Notes: a model not told the origin generated them from the sequence alone. Positions 53,228-61,365 are shown, numbered from the stretch's first letter. The stretch is 64,000 nucleotides of DNA from UBA4729 sp038236865 (GCA_038236865.1 JBBRZI010000004.1:4053-68052); one strand, 5' to 3'. Numbers and translations are program-made.

Positions 53228-53617
53228 ATCGAAATTACCTTCTCTCTCGGGTTGGTGCAAGACTTCTTTTACGGTAAGTAAGTTCTTGCCTTTAGGGGTT
53301 GGAAACATTACTTTGTCGCCTACATGGTACCCAAGCAAGGCACAGCCTACTGGAGAAAGGATAGATATTTTGTTTTTTGTTAAGTCGGCATCTTCGGGAA
53401 AAACAAGCCAGTACTCCCACGCATCACCGTATTCATCGATAAATTTAATTTGAGAATTCATAGTAACAGCATCCGGTGGTACATCTTTAGGTTCAACAAT
53501 TTTGTCTTTTTTCAACTCCGCCAAAAGCGCCTTGTCGTACTCATCGTGGGGCTTTTTCTTTTCAAGCCGCTTCATGAGCCTGTCGTAGTCAAATTGTGTG
53601 ATAGTAAGTCTATTCAT
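53222..53617 (-). CDS. Rnk/GreA C-terminal-like RNA polymerase-interacting protein
   Basis: A 131-residue protein. The N-terminal half is a short charged helical part (DYDRLMKRLEKKKPHDEYDKALL). The C-terminal FKBP-like GreA/Rnk domain has VPPDAVTMNSQIKF, ISILSPVGCALLGYHVGDKVMFP and an L-TV-EVLH end. The lack of a long N-terminal coiled coil favours Rnk (which competes with GreA/GreB) over a true cleavage factor. AGGAGGG precedes the ATG. Confidence 0.85.
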   Translation of the reverse strand: MNRLTITQFDYDRLMKRLEKKKPHDEYDKALLAELKKDKIVEPKDVPPDAVTMNSQIKFIDEYGDAWEYWLVFPEDADLTKNKISILSPVGCALLGYHVGDKVMFPTPKGKNLLTVKEVLHQPEREGNFDL

Positions 53618-53714
53618 CTAATACCCTCCTATGCGAATATAATTATATCAACTTATTTTCATTCTTACTTATAATTAACCCTCCTATAAAGGTTTAAAAA
53701 TCAGATCGTTAAAC

Positions 53715-53743
53715 TTGACCATATATCTAACATATGATAGTCT
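53715..53743 (+). promoter_or_regulatory. promoter of the ArsR-family gene, with AT-rich palindromic motifs
   Basis: TTGACC (53715-53720), 17-bp spacer, TAGTCT (53738-53743), 6 nt to the ATG at 53750. The spacer holds ATATATCTAACATATG, and CATATG recurs over the start codon (53748-53753), so repeated ATAT half-sites cover the promoter. This suggests autoregulation by the encoded repressor. Confidence 0.6.
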
Positions 53744-53749
53744 GTTCAT

Positions 53750-54055
53750 ATGAAGTATATATCATTTGGTGATTTTTTCACTGTTCTCGGGAACAAGCAA
53801 AGGGTAAGGATTCTCCAATTACTGGACAAGAAGGGCCCGATGAATGTATCAAATATTGCGGAGGAGCTGCAGATTGAACAATCAGCTGTATCTCACAGTA
53901 TCAATCGTCTTTTAAAGTGCCACTTCGTGACTATCCGGCCAAGTGGGAAGGAACGTATCTACGCAATTAACGAGGATACTATCAAACCTTTATTCGAACT
54001 CATTGGAAAGCATGTTAAGCAGTATTGCTACAAGGGCTGTGAGCATTGGCAATAA
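53750..54055 (+). CDS. ArsR-family transcriptional regulator
   Basis: A 101-residue winged-helix regulator. The HTH covers LGNKQRVRILQLLDKKGPMNVSNIAEELQIEQSAVSHSINRLLKC, with a wing around VTIRPSGKERIYAI. Near the C-terminus two cysteines (YCYKGCEHW) plus the internal KCHF cysteine could sense metal or redox/sulfur state. It is followed 13 nt later by an oxidoreductase gene, so it probably represses the downstream operon and itself. Confidence 0.9.
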   Translation: MKYISFGDFFTVLGNKQRVRILQLLDKKGPMNVSNIAEELQIEQSAVSHSINRLLKCHFVTIRPSGKERIYAINEDTIKPLFELIGKHVKQYCYKGCEHWQ

Positions 54056-54068
54056 CAAGGAGGAATCT

Positions 54069-54782
54069 ATGATAACAAATGTCAAACTACTGAAAAAAGA
54101 AACTGTTGCCGAAGGTACGGTGGCATTTCACTTTGAAAAACCAAAAGGTTTTACTTTTCGGGCCGGGCAATTCGCAGATTACACTCTGATAGATCCATCT
54201 GAAACAGACGAAGAAGGCAATACTCGTGGCTTCTCGATAGTAAGCGCGCCTTTTGAAGGCGATCTGGTTGCTGCTACGCGTATGCGTGACACAGCCTTCA
54301 AACGCGTGCTAAAAGATCTTCCGGCAGGTACAGAATTAAAACTGGATGCTCCATATGGCGACTTTACCCTGCACAAAACCGAATCCACGCCAGCGGTTTT
54401 TGTCATCGGTGGGATTGGGGCAACACCTGTTCGAAGCATAATAGCGCAGGCTACTCATGACAAAACTGCACACAAAATTATTTTGCTGCACTCCAGCCAC
54501 ACACCCGCCGACCTGCCATTTTTAGCTGACTTTCAGCAATTAGCTGTTCAAAACCATAATTTTACTTACATACCGGTGGCTTCAGAATCTGCGCCTGAAG
54601 ACTGGCCGGGAGAACGGGGCCGCGTCAACGAAACAATGATCAAAAAATATGTACCGGATCTAAACTTGCCAATCTATTATCTATCCGGGCCAGAAGGCAT
54701 GGTAAAAGCTATGCGCCAATTGCTCGTTGATGCTGGTGCTAATGAAGATAACATACGAACAGAAGAGTTCACGGGGTACTAA
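54069..54782 (+). CDS. FAD/NAD(P)-binding oxidoreductase (FNR-like, second copy)
   Basis: A 237-residue FNR-type module paralogous to that at 21460. FAD motif RGFSIVSAP near 60, AGQFADYTL before it, NAD(P) motif GGIGATPVRSII near 120, then ILLHSSHTPADLPF and YYLSGPEGMVKAM. No Fe-S domain. AGGAGGAATCT precedes the ATG at 54069; a longer frame from 53943 overlaps the ArsR gene and is rejected. It likely belongs to the ArsR-controlled unit. Confidence 0.9.
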   Translation: MITNVKLLKKETVAEGTVAFHFEKPKGFTFRAGQFADYTLIDPSETDEEGNTRGFSIVSAPFEGDLVAATRMRDTAFKRVLKDLPAGTELKLDAPYGDFTLHKTESTPAVFVIGGIGATPVRSIIAQATHDKTAHKIILLHSSHTPADLPFLADFQQLAVQNHNFTYIPVASESAPEDWPGERGRVNETMIKKYVPDLNLPIYYLSGPEGMVKAMRQLLVDAGANEDNIRTEEFTGY

Positions 54783-54815
54783 AATGGCATACGAAATCTA
54801 TCCGGATATTCCTTA
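54783..54815 (+). CDS. 10-codon ORF, possible remnant or coupling peptide
   Basis: ATG directly follows the oxidoreductase stop (TAA-ATG) and encodes MAYEIYPDIP before TAA. It is 16 nt before the GTG of the next gene. It may be the relic of a deleted gene or simply chance; no function is claimed. Confidence 0.25.
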
Positions 54816-54831
54816 AATAAAGCAGGCAGTC

Positions 54832-55779
54832 GTGAACGACTTAGTGCACAATCCAGTACTTATAGCAGATTTTGGAATCGAGCTGAAGATGCCGTCGGGC
54901 ATAGATGCTCCGCGAATGTCCGTGCTGTACAACGAAGCTTGCGAGCGCGGAGACTTCTTTGCGGGCCGGTATGACGATCCGGATTCCCAGATCTTTAATC
55001 CGGATTGGCTGCGACATGATTACGAAAATCCTGATCATTTATGGTTTATTTTTACTGATCGCGAAGGCACTCTGTTGGGTTCGACTGGTTTCTTCCACGA
55101 CAATGACAGCGGAACTGGGGCGCTTTTCACCAGTGACGAAACTCAAATACGTCCGATTGGTCGTGGCAAACGGATTATGGATTCGTTTTTAAAGCGAATA
55201 GTACCAAATATTGAGCGATCTGGAGCTGGACTATCGACTAATTTTGTATTAACGCCGGAATCAAAAGGTCTGCGCCGTAGCTTGCAGCCAGATCTTGGCA
55301 TGATCGCCTTAGGCATTCACCCGCATATACTTCACCACCCTAAGACAGGCATTACCAGAAGCGAGATTTCCGCGGCGAAATACCTGAATTTGACTCCAAA
55401 ACCGCTAATTATTTTGCCAGATTTCGAGCGATTATATAGCATCGTCCGACAGCAGATTCCTTCGCTTCAAAAGCCGGATATAGTTCGGGCACAGATAGAA
55501 CCTGAGGTATCAAGATTTGCAGATAGGTACCTGGGAACGGAGCAAGCTGTAGATGCTGCAGATCCTACCAGTCAATCAGAGGCTTTAAATGCCGGTTTTT
55601 TGCCGGTCGTCTACAGCCCAGACAGCAATAGTTTTAGAATGGCACGCTTTCCCCAAGTCCTTCCTGAATTAGGTTTTGTTCTAGACAATGAGCATATTGA
55701 ACCTAATAAATTATTAGTGGCATATCTTAACAAAGTTTTATATGGCGAAGTAACTAAAGTTGGAAGGGGGCAACAATGA
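54832..55779 (+). CDS. putative GNAT-type acyltransferase
   Basis: A 315-residue protein. The central part has a GNAT-like arrangement: DHLWFIFTDREGTLLGSTGFF (strands), then ETQIRPIGRGKRIMDSFLKRIV, where RPIGRGKR matches the acetyl-CoA pyrophosphate-binding R/Q-x-x-G-x-G/A motif, and NFVLTPESKGLRRSL. The C-terminal 130 residues are not recognised. The start is GTG at 54832 with a weak site. The stop overlaps the SDR start (ATGA). Family assignment is moderate. Confidence 0.6.
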   Translation: MNDLVHNPVLIADFGIELKMPSGIDAPRMSVLYNEACERGDFFAGRYDDPDSQIFNPDWLRHDYENPDHLWFIFTDREGTLLGSTGFFHDNDSGTGALFTSDETQIRPIGRGKRIMDSFLKRIVPNIERSGAGLSTNFVLTPESKGLRRSLQPDLGMIALGIHPHILHHPKTGITRSEISAAKYLNLTPKPLIILPDFERLYSIVRQQIPSLQKPDIVRAQIEPEVSRFADRYLGTEQAVDAADPTSQSEALNAGFLPVVYSPDSNSFRMARFPQVLPELGFVLDNEHIEPNKLLVAYLNKVLYGEVTKVGRGQQ

Positions 55780-56717
55780 GTAGTATTGAACAGGGAAATT
55801 TTAACTTTGAGGGTAAAAATGCGCTCGTCACCGGAGCCAGTAAAGGCTTAGGCGAACAGATAGCTCTAGAACTGTTCCACAAAGGGGTTCATGTTATCGG
55901 GACTTCAGGGAGCGGCTCACCTGAATCGTTTCAACCGTACATTGATCAGGGTCAAGCCTCATACGAGCTTGGTGATTTGGCACAAGAGAGTGAGCGCGTT
56001 TTGAATAGTATCCACGATGAACATAAGGGTTATGAGATATTCGTTAATAATGCCGGTGCGTTTTCACCGGATTATTTTACACGTCTTGACCCGGCTAAGA
56101 TAGGCGGTGAGATTGAGCTGGACCTTGTCGTGCCGTTATTGTTGCACCGTGGGTGGTTTGGGCTCTACAATAAGCTGCATCCGGATGTAAAAGCTCCTGA
56201 GCTGTCGGTTAACATCTGCTCAATCTCAAGTTTTTATGCATGGCCGGGTGGCACTGCCTATCAGGCGGCCAAAACAGGTCTTGGAGCGGCTATTTATGGT
56301 TTGCGTTCAATGCAGCATTACCTGAGAGAACAGGCTTCAGAAGAAGTGAAGACACAAGTTGGCCCATCAGCTGACCTGAACACCAGGATAGTTGCCATAT
56401 ATCCGGATAATGTGGCCACCGGCCTCATATCCCGAGCCCAGCATGATTCACTGTACCAAGTAGAGGGCGATTCACTGCCGACAAACCTGGTTGTGAAAAC
56501 GGTTATGCAGGCTATGGAAGGTCAAGGTAATTTTGGCAAATATGATGACATTGCCATTCTGGTTAATCCGAATGATCCTCGTACCCATCAAAGATTGAGA
56601 GGAGTCTACCTGGCATTTATTCCGCTAGACGAAGAAACTCATCGTCCCAATTTCGCCGAAAGGATACTAGAGAAAGTAGCTGATGAGGATATTCTTGTTA
56701 AACAAGGAGAGGGCTGA
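55776..56717 (+). CDS. short-chain dehydrogenase/reductase
   Basis: A 313-residue SDR. The cofactor motif TGASKGLG is at about 20-27, NNAG near 92, catalytic Ser in SVNICSISSFYAW and YQAAK (Tyr-x-x-x-Lys) near 168. The C-terminal extension of about 60 residues is longer than in classical SDRs. AAGGGGG precedes the ATG. The substrate is unknown, but translational coupling to the acyltransferase-like gene suggests a shared pathway. Confidence 0.92.
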   Translation: MSSIEQGNFNFEGKNALVTGASKGLGEQIALELFHKGVHVIGTSGSGSPESFQPYIDQGQASYELGDLAQESERVLNSIHDEHKGYEIFVNNAGAFSPDYFTRLDPAKIGGEIELDLVVPLLLHRGWFGLYNKLHPDVKAPELSVNICSISSFYAWPGGTAYQAAKTGLGAAIYGLRSMQHYLREQASEEVKTQVGPSADLNTRIVAIYPDNVATGLISRAQHDSLYQVEGDSLPTNLVVKTVMQAMEGQGNFGKYDDIAILVNPNDPRTHQRLRGVYLAFIPLDEETHRPNFAERILEKVADEDILVKQGEG

Positions 56718-57055
56718 TGATAAGAATCAAACGAGTCTATGAAGCTCCCAACAAGCAAGATGGAAAAAGAATCCTGATTGACAGGTTGTGGCCTCGTGGC
56801 CTGACAAAAGAAAAAGCAAAAGTTGATGCGTGGCTGAAAGACATTGCACCGAGCACAGAACTCCGTAAATGGTTCAACCATGACTCGCAGAAATGGCCGG
56901 AATTTCAAAAACGCTACTGTAAAGAACTGGATGACAACACGTCTGTTGATGAACTTCGCAACCAACTTTCCAAAGGTCCTGCAACTCTGATATATGGGGC
57001 TAAAGACACAGAACACAATGACGCAGTGGTACTAAAAAACTACCTCGAAAAGTGA
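56717..57055 (+). CDS. DUF488 family protein
   Basis: A 112-residue DUF488 protein. MIRIKRVYEAP, the signature RILIDRLWPRGLTKEKAKVDAWLKDIAPS, LRKWFNHD and TLIYGAKDTEHNDAVVLKNYL are all present. The function is unknown; the fold is common beside redox and DNA-repair genes. It overlaps the SDR stop by 1 nt, and AAGGAGAGG gives a good binding site. Confidence 0.9.
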   Translation: MIRIKRVYEAPNKQDGKRILIDRLWPRGLTKEKAKVDAWLKDIAPSTELRKWFNHDSQKWPEFQKRYCKELDDNTSVDELRNQLSKGPATLIYGAKDTEHNDAVVLKNYLEK

Positions 57056-57061
57056 CCGCTT

Positions 57062-57985
57062 GTGAATCGTGTCTACTTCAATATTCAGGTTGTTCCACCA
57101 TTCCGATTAGACCTGACAACTTGGGTGCTACAAAGGCGGAAAAAGAACATCCTAGACCAATGGGACGGACAATCATATAGACGAGTCCTCATTCTCCAGG
57201 ATTTGCCTATCAAAATAACAGTCAGCCAACGAGGTTCGGCCGATGATTCATATTTACTAGTCGTTTTGCAATGCCAGCAGACTATAACACCGCAAATCCA
57301 AGCCGAAGCAAAGACGGCAATTCAGAAGTTGCTTGGAACAACTATCAATCTGGAACCTTTTTATATTCTGGCTAATCGAAAACCTCTCATCATGCCTGTA
57401 GTACAGCAATTTTTAGGCGTTAAACCGCCGCGCTACCCAAGTATTTTTGAAGCCTTAATAAATGCAATCGCCTGTCAGCAGGTATCCCTCGATGCCGGTA
57501 TTGCCGTGCTGAACCGGTTGTGCGAGGCTTTTGGGGCAAAGTTTGTCGATGACAGTAACCTTATATATGCATTTCCCCGGCCTGAAGATTTGATTGATAC
57601 GTCTGAAGATGAACTTAATAAAATCGGTTTTAGTTATCAAAAAGCTCGATCAGTAAAAGAGCTAGCCTATGCCACATTAAGTGGTGAGCTTAATCAAGCA
57701 GCATTGGAAAGGGCCAGCGATGGTGAAGCAATTGCTAGGTTACAGAAAATACGCGGCATCGGGCGATGGTCAGCAGAGTACGCGCTTCTTAGGGGTCTTG
57801 GCAGGCTAAATATTTTCCCAGATGACGATATAGGCGGCCAAAATAATCTGATGCAACTTTTAAATCTTAGTACAAGGCCTAACTACGAGGATATTAATAA
57901 GCTCACAGCTTCCTGGCATCCATACGGAGGATTTATATACTTCCATTTACTTTTACATAAACTTGCTGCTAAAGGGATCTTATAA
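57062..57985 (+). CDS. alkA: DNA-3-methyladenine glycosylase II (AlkA-like)
   Basis: A 307-residue base-excision glycosylase. The N-terminal beta domain is followed by the helical HhH-GPD core: ALINAIACQQVSLDAGIAVLNRL, the hairpin LQKIRGIGRWSAEYALLRGLG, and the catalytic aspartate in FPDDDIGG (Asp254-256). Start GTG at 57062, 6 nt after the DUF488 stop, without a strong binding site. It probably removes alkylated purines. Confidence 0.88.
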   Translation: MNRVYFNIQVVPPFRLDLTTWVLQRRKKNILDQWDGQSYRRVLILQDLPIKITVSQRGSADDSYLLVVLQCQQTITPQIQAEAKTAIQKLLGTTINLEPFYILANRKPLIMPVVQQFLGVKPPRYPSIFEALINAIACQQVSLDAGIAVLNRLCEAFGAKFVDDSNLIYAFPRPEDLIDTSEDELNKIGFSYQKARSVKELAYATLSGELNQAALERASDGEAIARLQKIRGIGRWSAEYALLRGLGRLNIFPDDDIGGQNNLMQLLNLSTRPNYEDINKLTASWHPYGGFIYFHLLLHKLAAKGIL

Positions 57986-58009
57986 GTTCGCCCGGTAAAG
58001 GTTTAGGAG

Positions 58010-58528
58010 TTATCTTACTCCGGTACCTATCCTGATAATTTCTGCCGTAAGTTCGTCTATGGGGATTTCGTCTAGGTTAATCCCTTTATTATTGGCTATT
58101 ATAAGGCCTTCTATAATTCGCTTAGCCTTGAATGCCTTATGACGTGACAAGTAGGTAATTACGATGGGCTGATCTACATACCGCGCTTTAAGAGTCAGTG
58201 AACCGAAAAACGGGCCTGCATTTAGTCTCACGCTAAGTACTTCATTCAACCCAATACTTGTAATATTGTCTGCTAACAGAAAAAGCCGCTTGATAACCGT
58301 TATCTTGGCTCTATCAATAAGTAGTTCATATCTCTCCGGATTAAAGCGAAAAATGGTTGTGGTACAGAAAATCACCTCTTCAGATCGACCCACAAGTTTC
58401 TCCAGTTTTTGGGCATTGTCTATATTGGACACAATTCTAGTTCTCGAAGGAGTTTTACCCGACACTCTTTTTAAACTAATGTCGCCTAACGATTGAATTT
58501 CAGCTTTTCTTTGTGAATTATCGGCCAT
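58010..58528 (-). CDS. unknown protein, possibly a bacterial PH-like domain
   Basis: A 172-residue protein. The N-terminus is basic, and the middle has alternating strands (VIFCTTTIFRFNPERYELLIDRAKITVIKRLFL, LNEVLSVRLNAGPFFGSLTLKA) ending in a helix KAKRIIEGLIIANNKGI, a pattern compatible with bPH domains. The start at 58528 is chosen because TATAAT ends 7 nt before this ATG. No family is assigned with confidence. It converges with alkA. Confidence 0.6.
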   Translation of the reverse strand: MADNSQRKAEIQSLGDISLKRVSGKTPSRTRIVSNIDNAQKLEKLVGRSEEVIFCTTTIFRFNPERYELLIDRAKITVIKRLFLLADNITSIGLNEVLSVRLNAGPFFGSLTLKARYVDQPIVITYLSRHKAFKAKRIIEGLIIANNKGINLDEIPIDELTAEIIRIGTGVR

Positions 58529-58536
58529 AATCAATA

Positions 58537-58944
58537 TTATACAGTTGGTCGGATCAGCTGCTTGTCATGAAGCTGGAGTTTGAGCTGCAGACCCTTATAG
58601 AACTCGGCTTTTTGCTTTTCGTTACCATTGTTGAGCAGGTAGTTTGCATAGGAGTGTAATAACTCTGTTTGCGTCCGAATATCCTCACTGGCACCATTCA
58701 TGGCTAGAGCCTTGGTCATGTCCTGGTATTCTTTGAGGTTATAGCGCAGTTTCTCACTGACATGTACTTCATCAATCGCCAGGCTTGAGATAATCCCCAA
58801 TAACTGTTCTTCCAGGGCTTGCTGCTTGATATATGGCTCTTTGTAGCTGTACTCTATCTGCCTCGTGCAGTGATAGTACACATGCCGGTTGTGACCACCA
58901 TCTACTCGCTTCTTGAAGAAAAGTTGATTGGAAAAAGTATGCAT
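58537..58944 (-). pseudogene. C-terminal fragment of a large serine recombinase
   Basis: 135 residues resembling the zinc-ribbon and coiled-coil tail of serine site-specific recombinases: VYYHCTRQIEYSYKEPYIKQQALEEQLLGIISSL follows the pattern Y-C-...-PYI-x-x-x-x-LE-x-Q, and then a long helical region. Only one Cys of the zinc site remains, and the catalytic resolvase domain is missing entirely. It is therefore a remnant of a mobile element. It abuts a truncated kinase fragment on the opposite strand. Confidence 0.6.
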
Positions 58945-59264
58945 GGAACTGGCAAAAACCTGAAATTCAACATCTATTAGCTAGTGATGAGATTGTATTT
59001 TTGGGAGCTGTTGTTTCAAATCAGGTGGATTTTTATTCTCTGTTCGACAAAATCTTTGTGTTGAGCGTGGACAGAGCTACATTACGTCAAAGGCTAGAGA
59101 CACATGAGCACGCATCACATCATTTGCCTGGAGAAATCGAACGTATACTCACTAACCACGAAACTAAGCAGAAATTGTTAATCAGTGAAGGTACGGAGCC
59201 AATCAGTGGCGACCATTCGCCTAGTGAAATTGTTGGTGAGATACTAAAGAAGACTGGGCTATAA
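58927..59264 (+). pseudogene. truncated P-loop kinase-like gene (C-terminal part)
   Basis: The frame from about 58927 reads DWKKYAWNWQKPEIQHLLAS, IVFLGAVVSNQVDFYSLFDK and IFVLSVDRATLRQRLETHEH, then the tail ILTNHETKQKLLISEGTEPI. This is the C-terminal half of AAA/shikimate-kinase-like proteins common in bacteria. The N-terminal half with the Walker A motif is absent; upstream sequence belongs to the recombinase fragment. An ATG at 59001 could still initiate 87 residues. Confidence 0.6.
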
Positions 59265-59291
59265 AGTTCGAATAGCGCTTACTAGCCCCAG
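59263..59291. repeat. left copy of a 29-bp imperfect direct repeat
   Basis: AAAGTTCGAATAGCGCTTAC followed by TAGCCCCAG. It matches 23 of 29 positions with 62326-62354. The two copies bracket the rhodanese/Fur gene set. Confidence 0.5.
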
Positions 59292-59408
59292 CCCGATAGA
59301 TTTCCAACGAATCTACCCAACCTCTCAACTGCTGCTAATTCGATTTCCCCTTCAGCCCTATTACCCATATAGCCAAACCTATGTCATTAATTGTACGGCT
59401 GAGGTGTG

Positions 59409-59909
59409 CTATTTATTTACACGCGAACGAACTATTCGTTCTTGAACTTCGTCTGATAACAGAGAGGCATCATGTATGCGTAAAGGCAAGTTATCTTCTC
59501 CGACCAACGATCGAAACATACCGAGTGTCCGCCTCATAATTCGATGCGCCAACAGTATAAAAAACACCGCCAGAGGTATCTCAATAAGTAGTGCTGTGGA
59601 GATTGTGATCAATTCATCCCGTGTCCCGAGTGACATAATCACGTCAAACCAGGCATCGCACACGAGCAAGGTTGCGGCGACGATTGCGGCAGCAACGAGC
59701 ACCTGCTTTTGAAAGTAAGCCGCCCAGGACGCAAAACTTATCACAGCTATTAACGCGACGTCAAAACCGACCCACGCGATGCTCCAGTAATGCGCCCTGA
59801 AGTTATCCGGCAAGGTAAATGCCAGATACACCGTCCAAGGCACAAGAGCTACCACGCCAAAAAAGAGTGCCAAAGGTAATCGCTTGCTTCTTGTGCTTAT
59901 CTTAGTCAT
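59409..59909 (-). CDS. four-helix membrane protein of unknown function
   Basis: A 166-residue protein with four transmembrane helices (about 13-32, 43-63, 69-92, 103-125) and a cytoplasmic C-terminal tail (MFRSLVGEDNLPLRIHDASLLSDEVQERIV). Acidic CDAWFDV in the third helix is distinctive. TAGCAT ends 6 nt before the ATG. It lies downstream of the DUF2892 gene but has its own -10. No family is assigned. Confidence 0.7.
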   Translation of the reverse strand: MTKISTRSKRLPLALFFGVVALVPWTVYLAFTLPDNFRAHYWSIAWVGFDVALIAVISFASWAAYFQKQVLVAAAIVAATLLVCDAWFDVIMSLGTRDELITISTALLIEIPLAVFFILLAHRIMRRTLGMFRSLVGEDNLPLRIHDASLLSDEVQERIVRSRVNK

Positions 59910-59949
59910 AGACAGATGCTAAGGCTGAAACGATAAACCATGGCTGCTG

Positions 59950-60168
59950 CTATTTTTGAACATCACGCCCGTTAAATGGACCGCCGAATAGTGGCGCAAA
60001 AACACAAAAATTAAAAATACCAGCTAGTAGCGGCACGAGACCGACCATTGCAAGAATAATGCCGGCCGTCCCCTGCATGGCAAGAAGTCCGACAAGGACT
60101 AAAGCCAAACCAGCGACAATTCGTATTCCGCGACCGAGCATACTTGTCATAAATTTTGCAAAGCCCAT
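59950..60168 (-). CDS. DUF2892 (YgaP-type) membrane protein
   Basis: A 72-residue protein with the two-helix DUF2892 fold: RGIRIVAGLALVLVGLLAM and IILAMVGLVPLLAGIFNFCVFAPLFGGPF. In E. coli YgaP this membrane module is fused to a rhodanese; here it is a separate gene in an operon with a rhodanese, which supports a shared role in sulfur transfer at the membrane. AAAGGAAAATT precedes the ATG. Confidence 0.88.
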   Translation of the reverse strand: MGFAKFMTSMLGRGIRIVAGLALVLVGLLAMQGTAGIILAMVGLVPLLAGIFNFCVFAPLFGGPFNGRDVQK

Positions 60169-60206
60169 AATTTTCCTTTCGTTACTTGTTTGAAACCTAA
60201 CTATAT

Positions 60207-60455
60207 CTAAGCCGCCAATGCCGCTTCGAACCGTGGCCTATCGAAGCCAAGAATTTTCTCTAGTTGGCCGTCTTTACCTTCAATAGTGCTGAATGGTACG
60301 CCCCTTTGACCGCTCAAATTAATCATATTCTGAGCCGCGATCGGGTTTTGATCGACCATGTAGTTAGTATAGGGAATGGACCTATCATCAAGCCAACGCT
60401 TGAGCATAACGCAGTAAGGGCAAGTAGTTGTGCTATAGACCGTTATTTTTTTCAT
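60207..60455 (-). CDS. glutaredoxin
   Basis: An 82-residue glutaredoxin with CPYC at 12-15, VMLKRWLDDRSIPYTNYMVD, and the GSH/cis-Pro segment GQRGVPFSTIEG. It is of the NrdH/mycoredoxin-like size. AAGGAGATATT precedes the ATG. It lies 9 nt after the rhodanese in a Fur-controlled operon and could reduce persulfides formed on rhodaneses. Confidence 0.92.
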   Translation of the reverse strand: MKKITVYSTTTCPYCVMLKRWLDDRSIPYTNYMVDQNPIAAQNMINLSGQRGVPFSTIEGKDGQLEKILGFDRPRFEAALAA

Positions 60456-60464
60456 AATATCTCC

Positions 60465-60869
60465 TTATGACTTTACGATTACTCCACCAAGTGACTCAAC
60501 ATGCGTCATGGCGCCGAGGTCAGTCACCTTGGTGTAACCAGCTGACTGTAATATTGCAGTTGCTTGACTTGAACGGTTACCGCTGTGGCAATAGACATAT
60601 ATCTGCGTGTCTTTTGATACAGCTGGCAGCCTGCCGGCCTGCATGTCTTGTAGCGACAGATTAGTTGCGCCGCTTATATGCCCGGCTACATATTCCGCTG
60701 GGGTTCTGACATCGATAAACTGCGCCCCCTTGGCTGTATCACTCTTAATAGACTGGATACTAAGCGTCGGGGCGGATACGTTCGCTTTAGTTTCTGCTTT
60801 CGGTGATAGTACTATGAGTCCTCCGGCTGCAGCCACAATGATTAATACAATACCTAGTGTGAACTTCAT
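60465..60869 (-). CDS. membrane-anchored rhodanese
   Basis: A 134-residue protein with an N-terminal membrane anchor (about 4-21) and a single rhodanese domain: FIDVRTPAEYVAGHISGATNL and the active-site loop CHSGNRS with Cys94. It would carry persulfide sulfur on the outer face of the membrane. Its ATG overlaps the Fur gene stop (ATGA), so regulator and enzyme are translationally coupled. Confidence 0.93.
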   Translation of the reverse strand: MKFTLGIVLIIVAAAGGLIVLSPKAETKANVSAPTLSIQSIKSDTAKGAQFIDVRTPAEYVAGHISGATNLSLQDMQAGRLPAVSKDTQIYVYCHSGNRSSQATAILQSAGYTKVTDLGAMTHVESLGGVIVKS

Positions 60870-61270
60870 ACTTTGTGACTCCTCATACAGTTTTTACATA
60901 TACCACTTATTGTGAGCTGGCCCGAAATACTACAATCAACAATCGATTCCTCCAGAATAGGGATGATCTTATCCTTAACTTCGATGTTGCGAAGCATGCC
61001 ACAAGCTACACATTGGAAATGATCATGCGGCGTCGTTTCGGCGTCATAACACATTGAACCGTCAGTTCGTGACGGAGCAACCGCAATGGTCCCGCGTGAG
61101 GCTAAGCGAGCTGTGGCCCGGTGCACTGTTGTAGCACTCAAGTCTGGATACGTCAGCCGTAATGCCGTCAATAACTCCGTATTTGTGGCGTGTCCAAGTT
61201 TGGCAATTTCCATCTCAATAGCTTGGCAGTATTTGCTCCGGCGTTGCGCTACGACTGTGGGAATAATCAT
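60866..61270 (-). CDS. Fur-family transcriptional regulator
   Basis: A 134-residue Fur/PerR-type protein. The winged helix covers TNTELLTALRLTYPDLSATTVHRATARLASRG. The dimerisation domain has PHDHFQCVACG and ends ICKNCMRS (two CxxC pairs). It starts at 61270, where TATACT ends 7 nt upstream with TTTACA 17 bp before it. A 7-1-7 palindrome overlaps that -35, so autoregulation and control of the divergent rhodanese operon are likely. The signal (Fe, peroxide, or sulfur) is unknown. Confidence 0.92.
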   Translation of the reverse strand: MIIPTVVAQRRSKYCQAIEMEIAKLGHATNTELLTALRLTYPDLSATTVHRATARLASRGTIAVAPSRTDGSMCYDAETTPHDHFQCVACGMLRNIEVKDKIIPILEESIVDCSISGQLTISGICKNCMRSHKV

Positions 61271-61277
61271 ACACCGT

Positions 61278-61322
61278 AGTATAAGCGCTTTATTTGCTAA
61301 TGTAAACAGTTTACGTTAGTAT
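61278..61322. promoter_or_regulatory. divergent promoters with a 7-1-7 Fur-type operator
   Basis: The inverted repeat CTAATGTAAAC-A-GTTTACGTTAG (61297-61319, 10 of 11 bp) contains the Fur-like 7-1-7 core TGTAAAC-A-GTTTACG. It overlaps the minus-strand -35 TTTACA (61301-61306; -10 TATACT at 61278-61283) and fills the spacer of a plus-strand promoter, TTTGCT (61293-61298) with TAGTAT (61317-61322). Confidence 0.75.
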
Positions 61323-61365
61323 CAATAGCAGTACGTGACACATAACAAACTTTGCAAGGAGTGAC

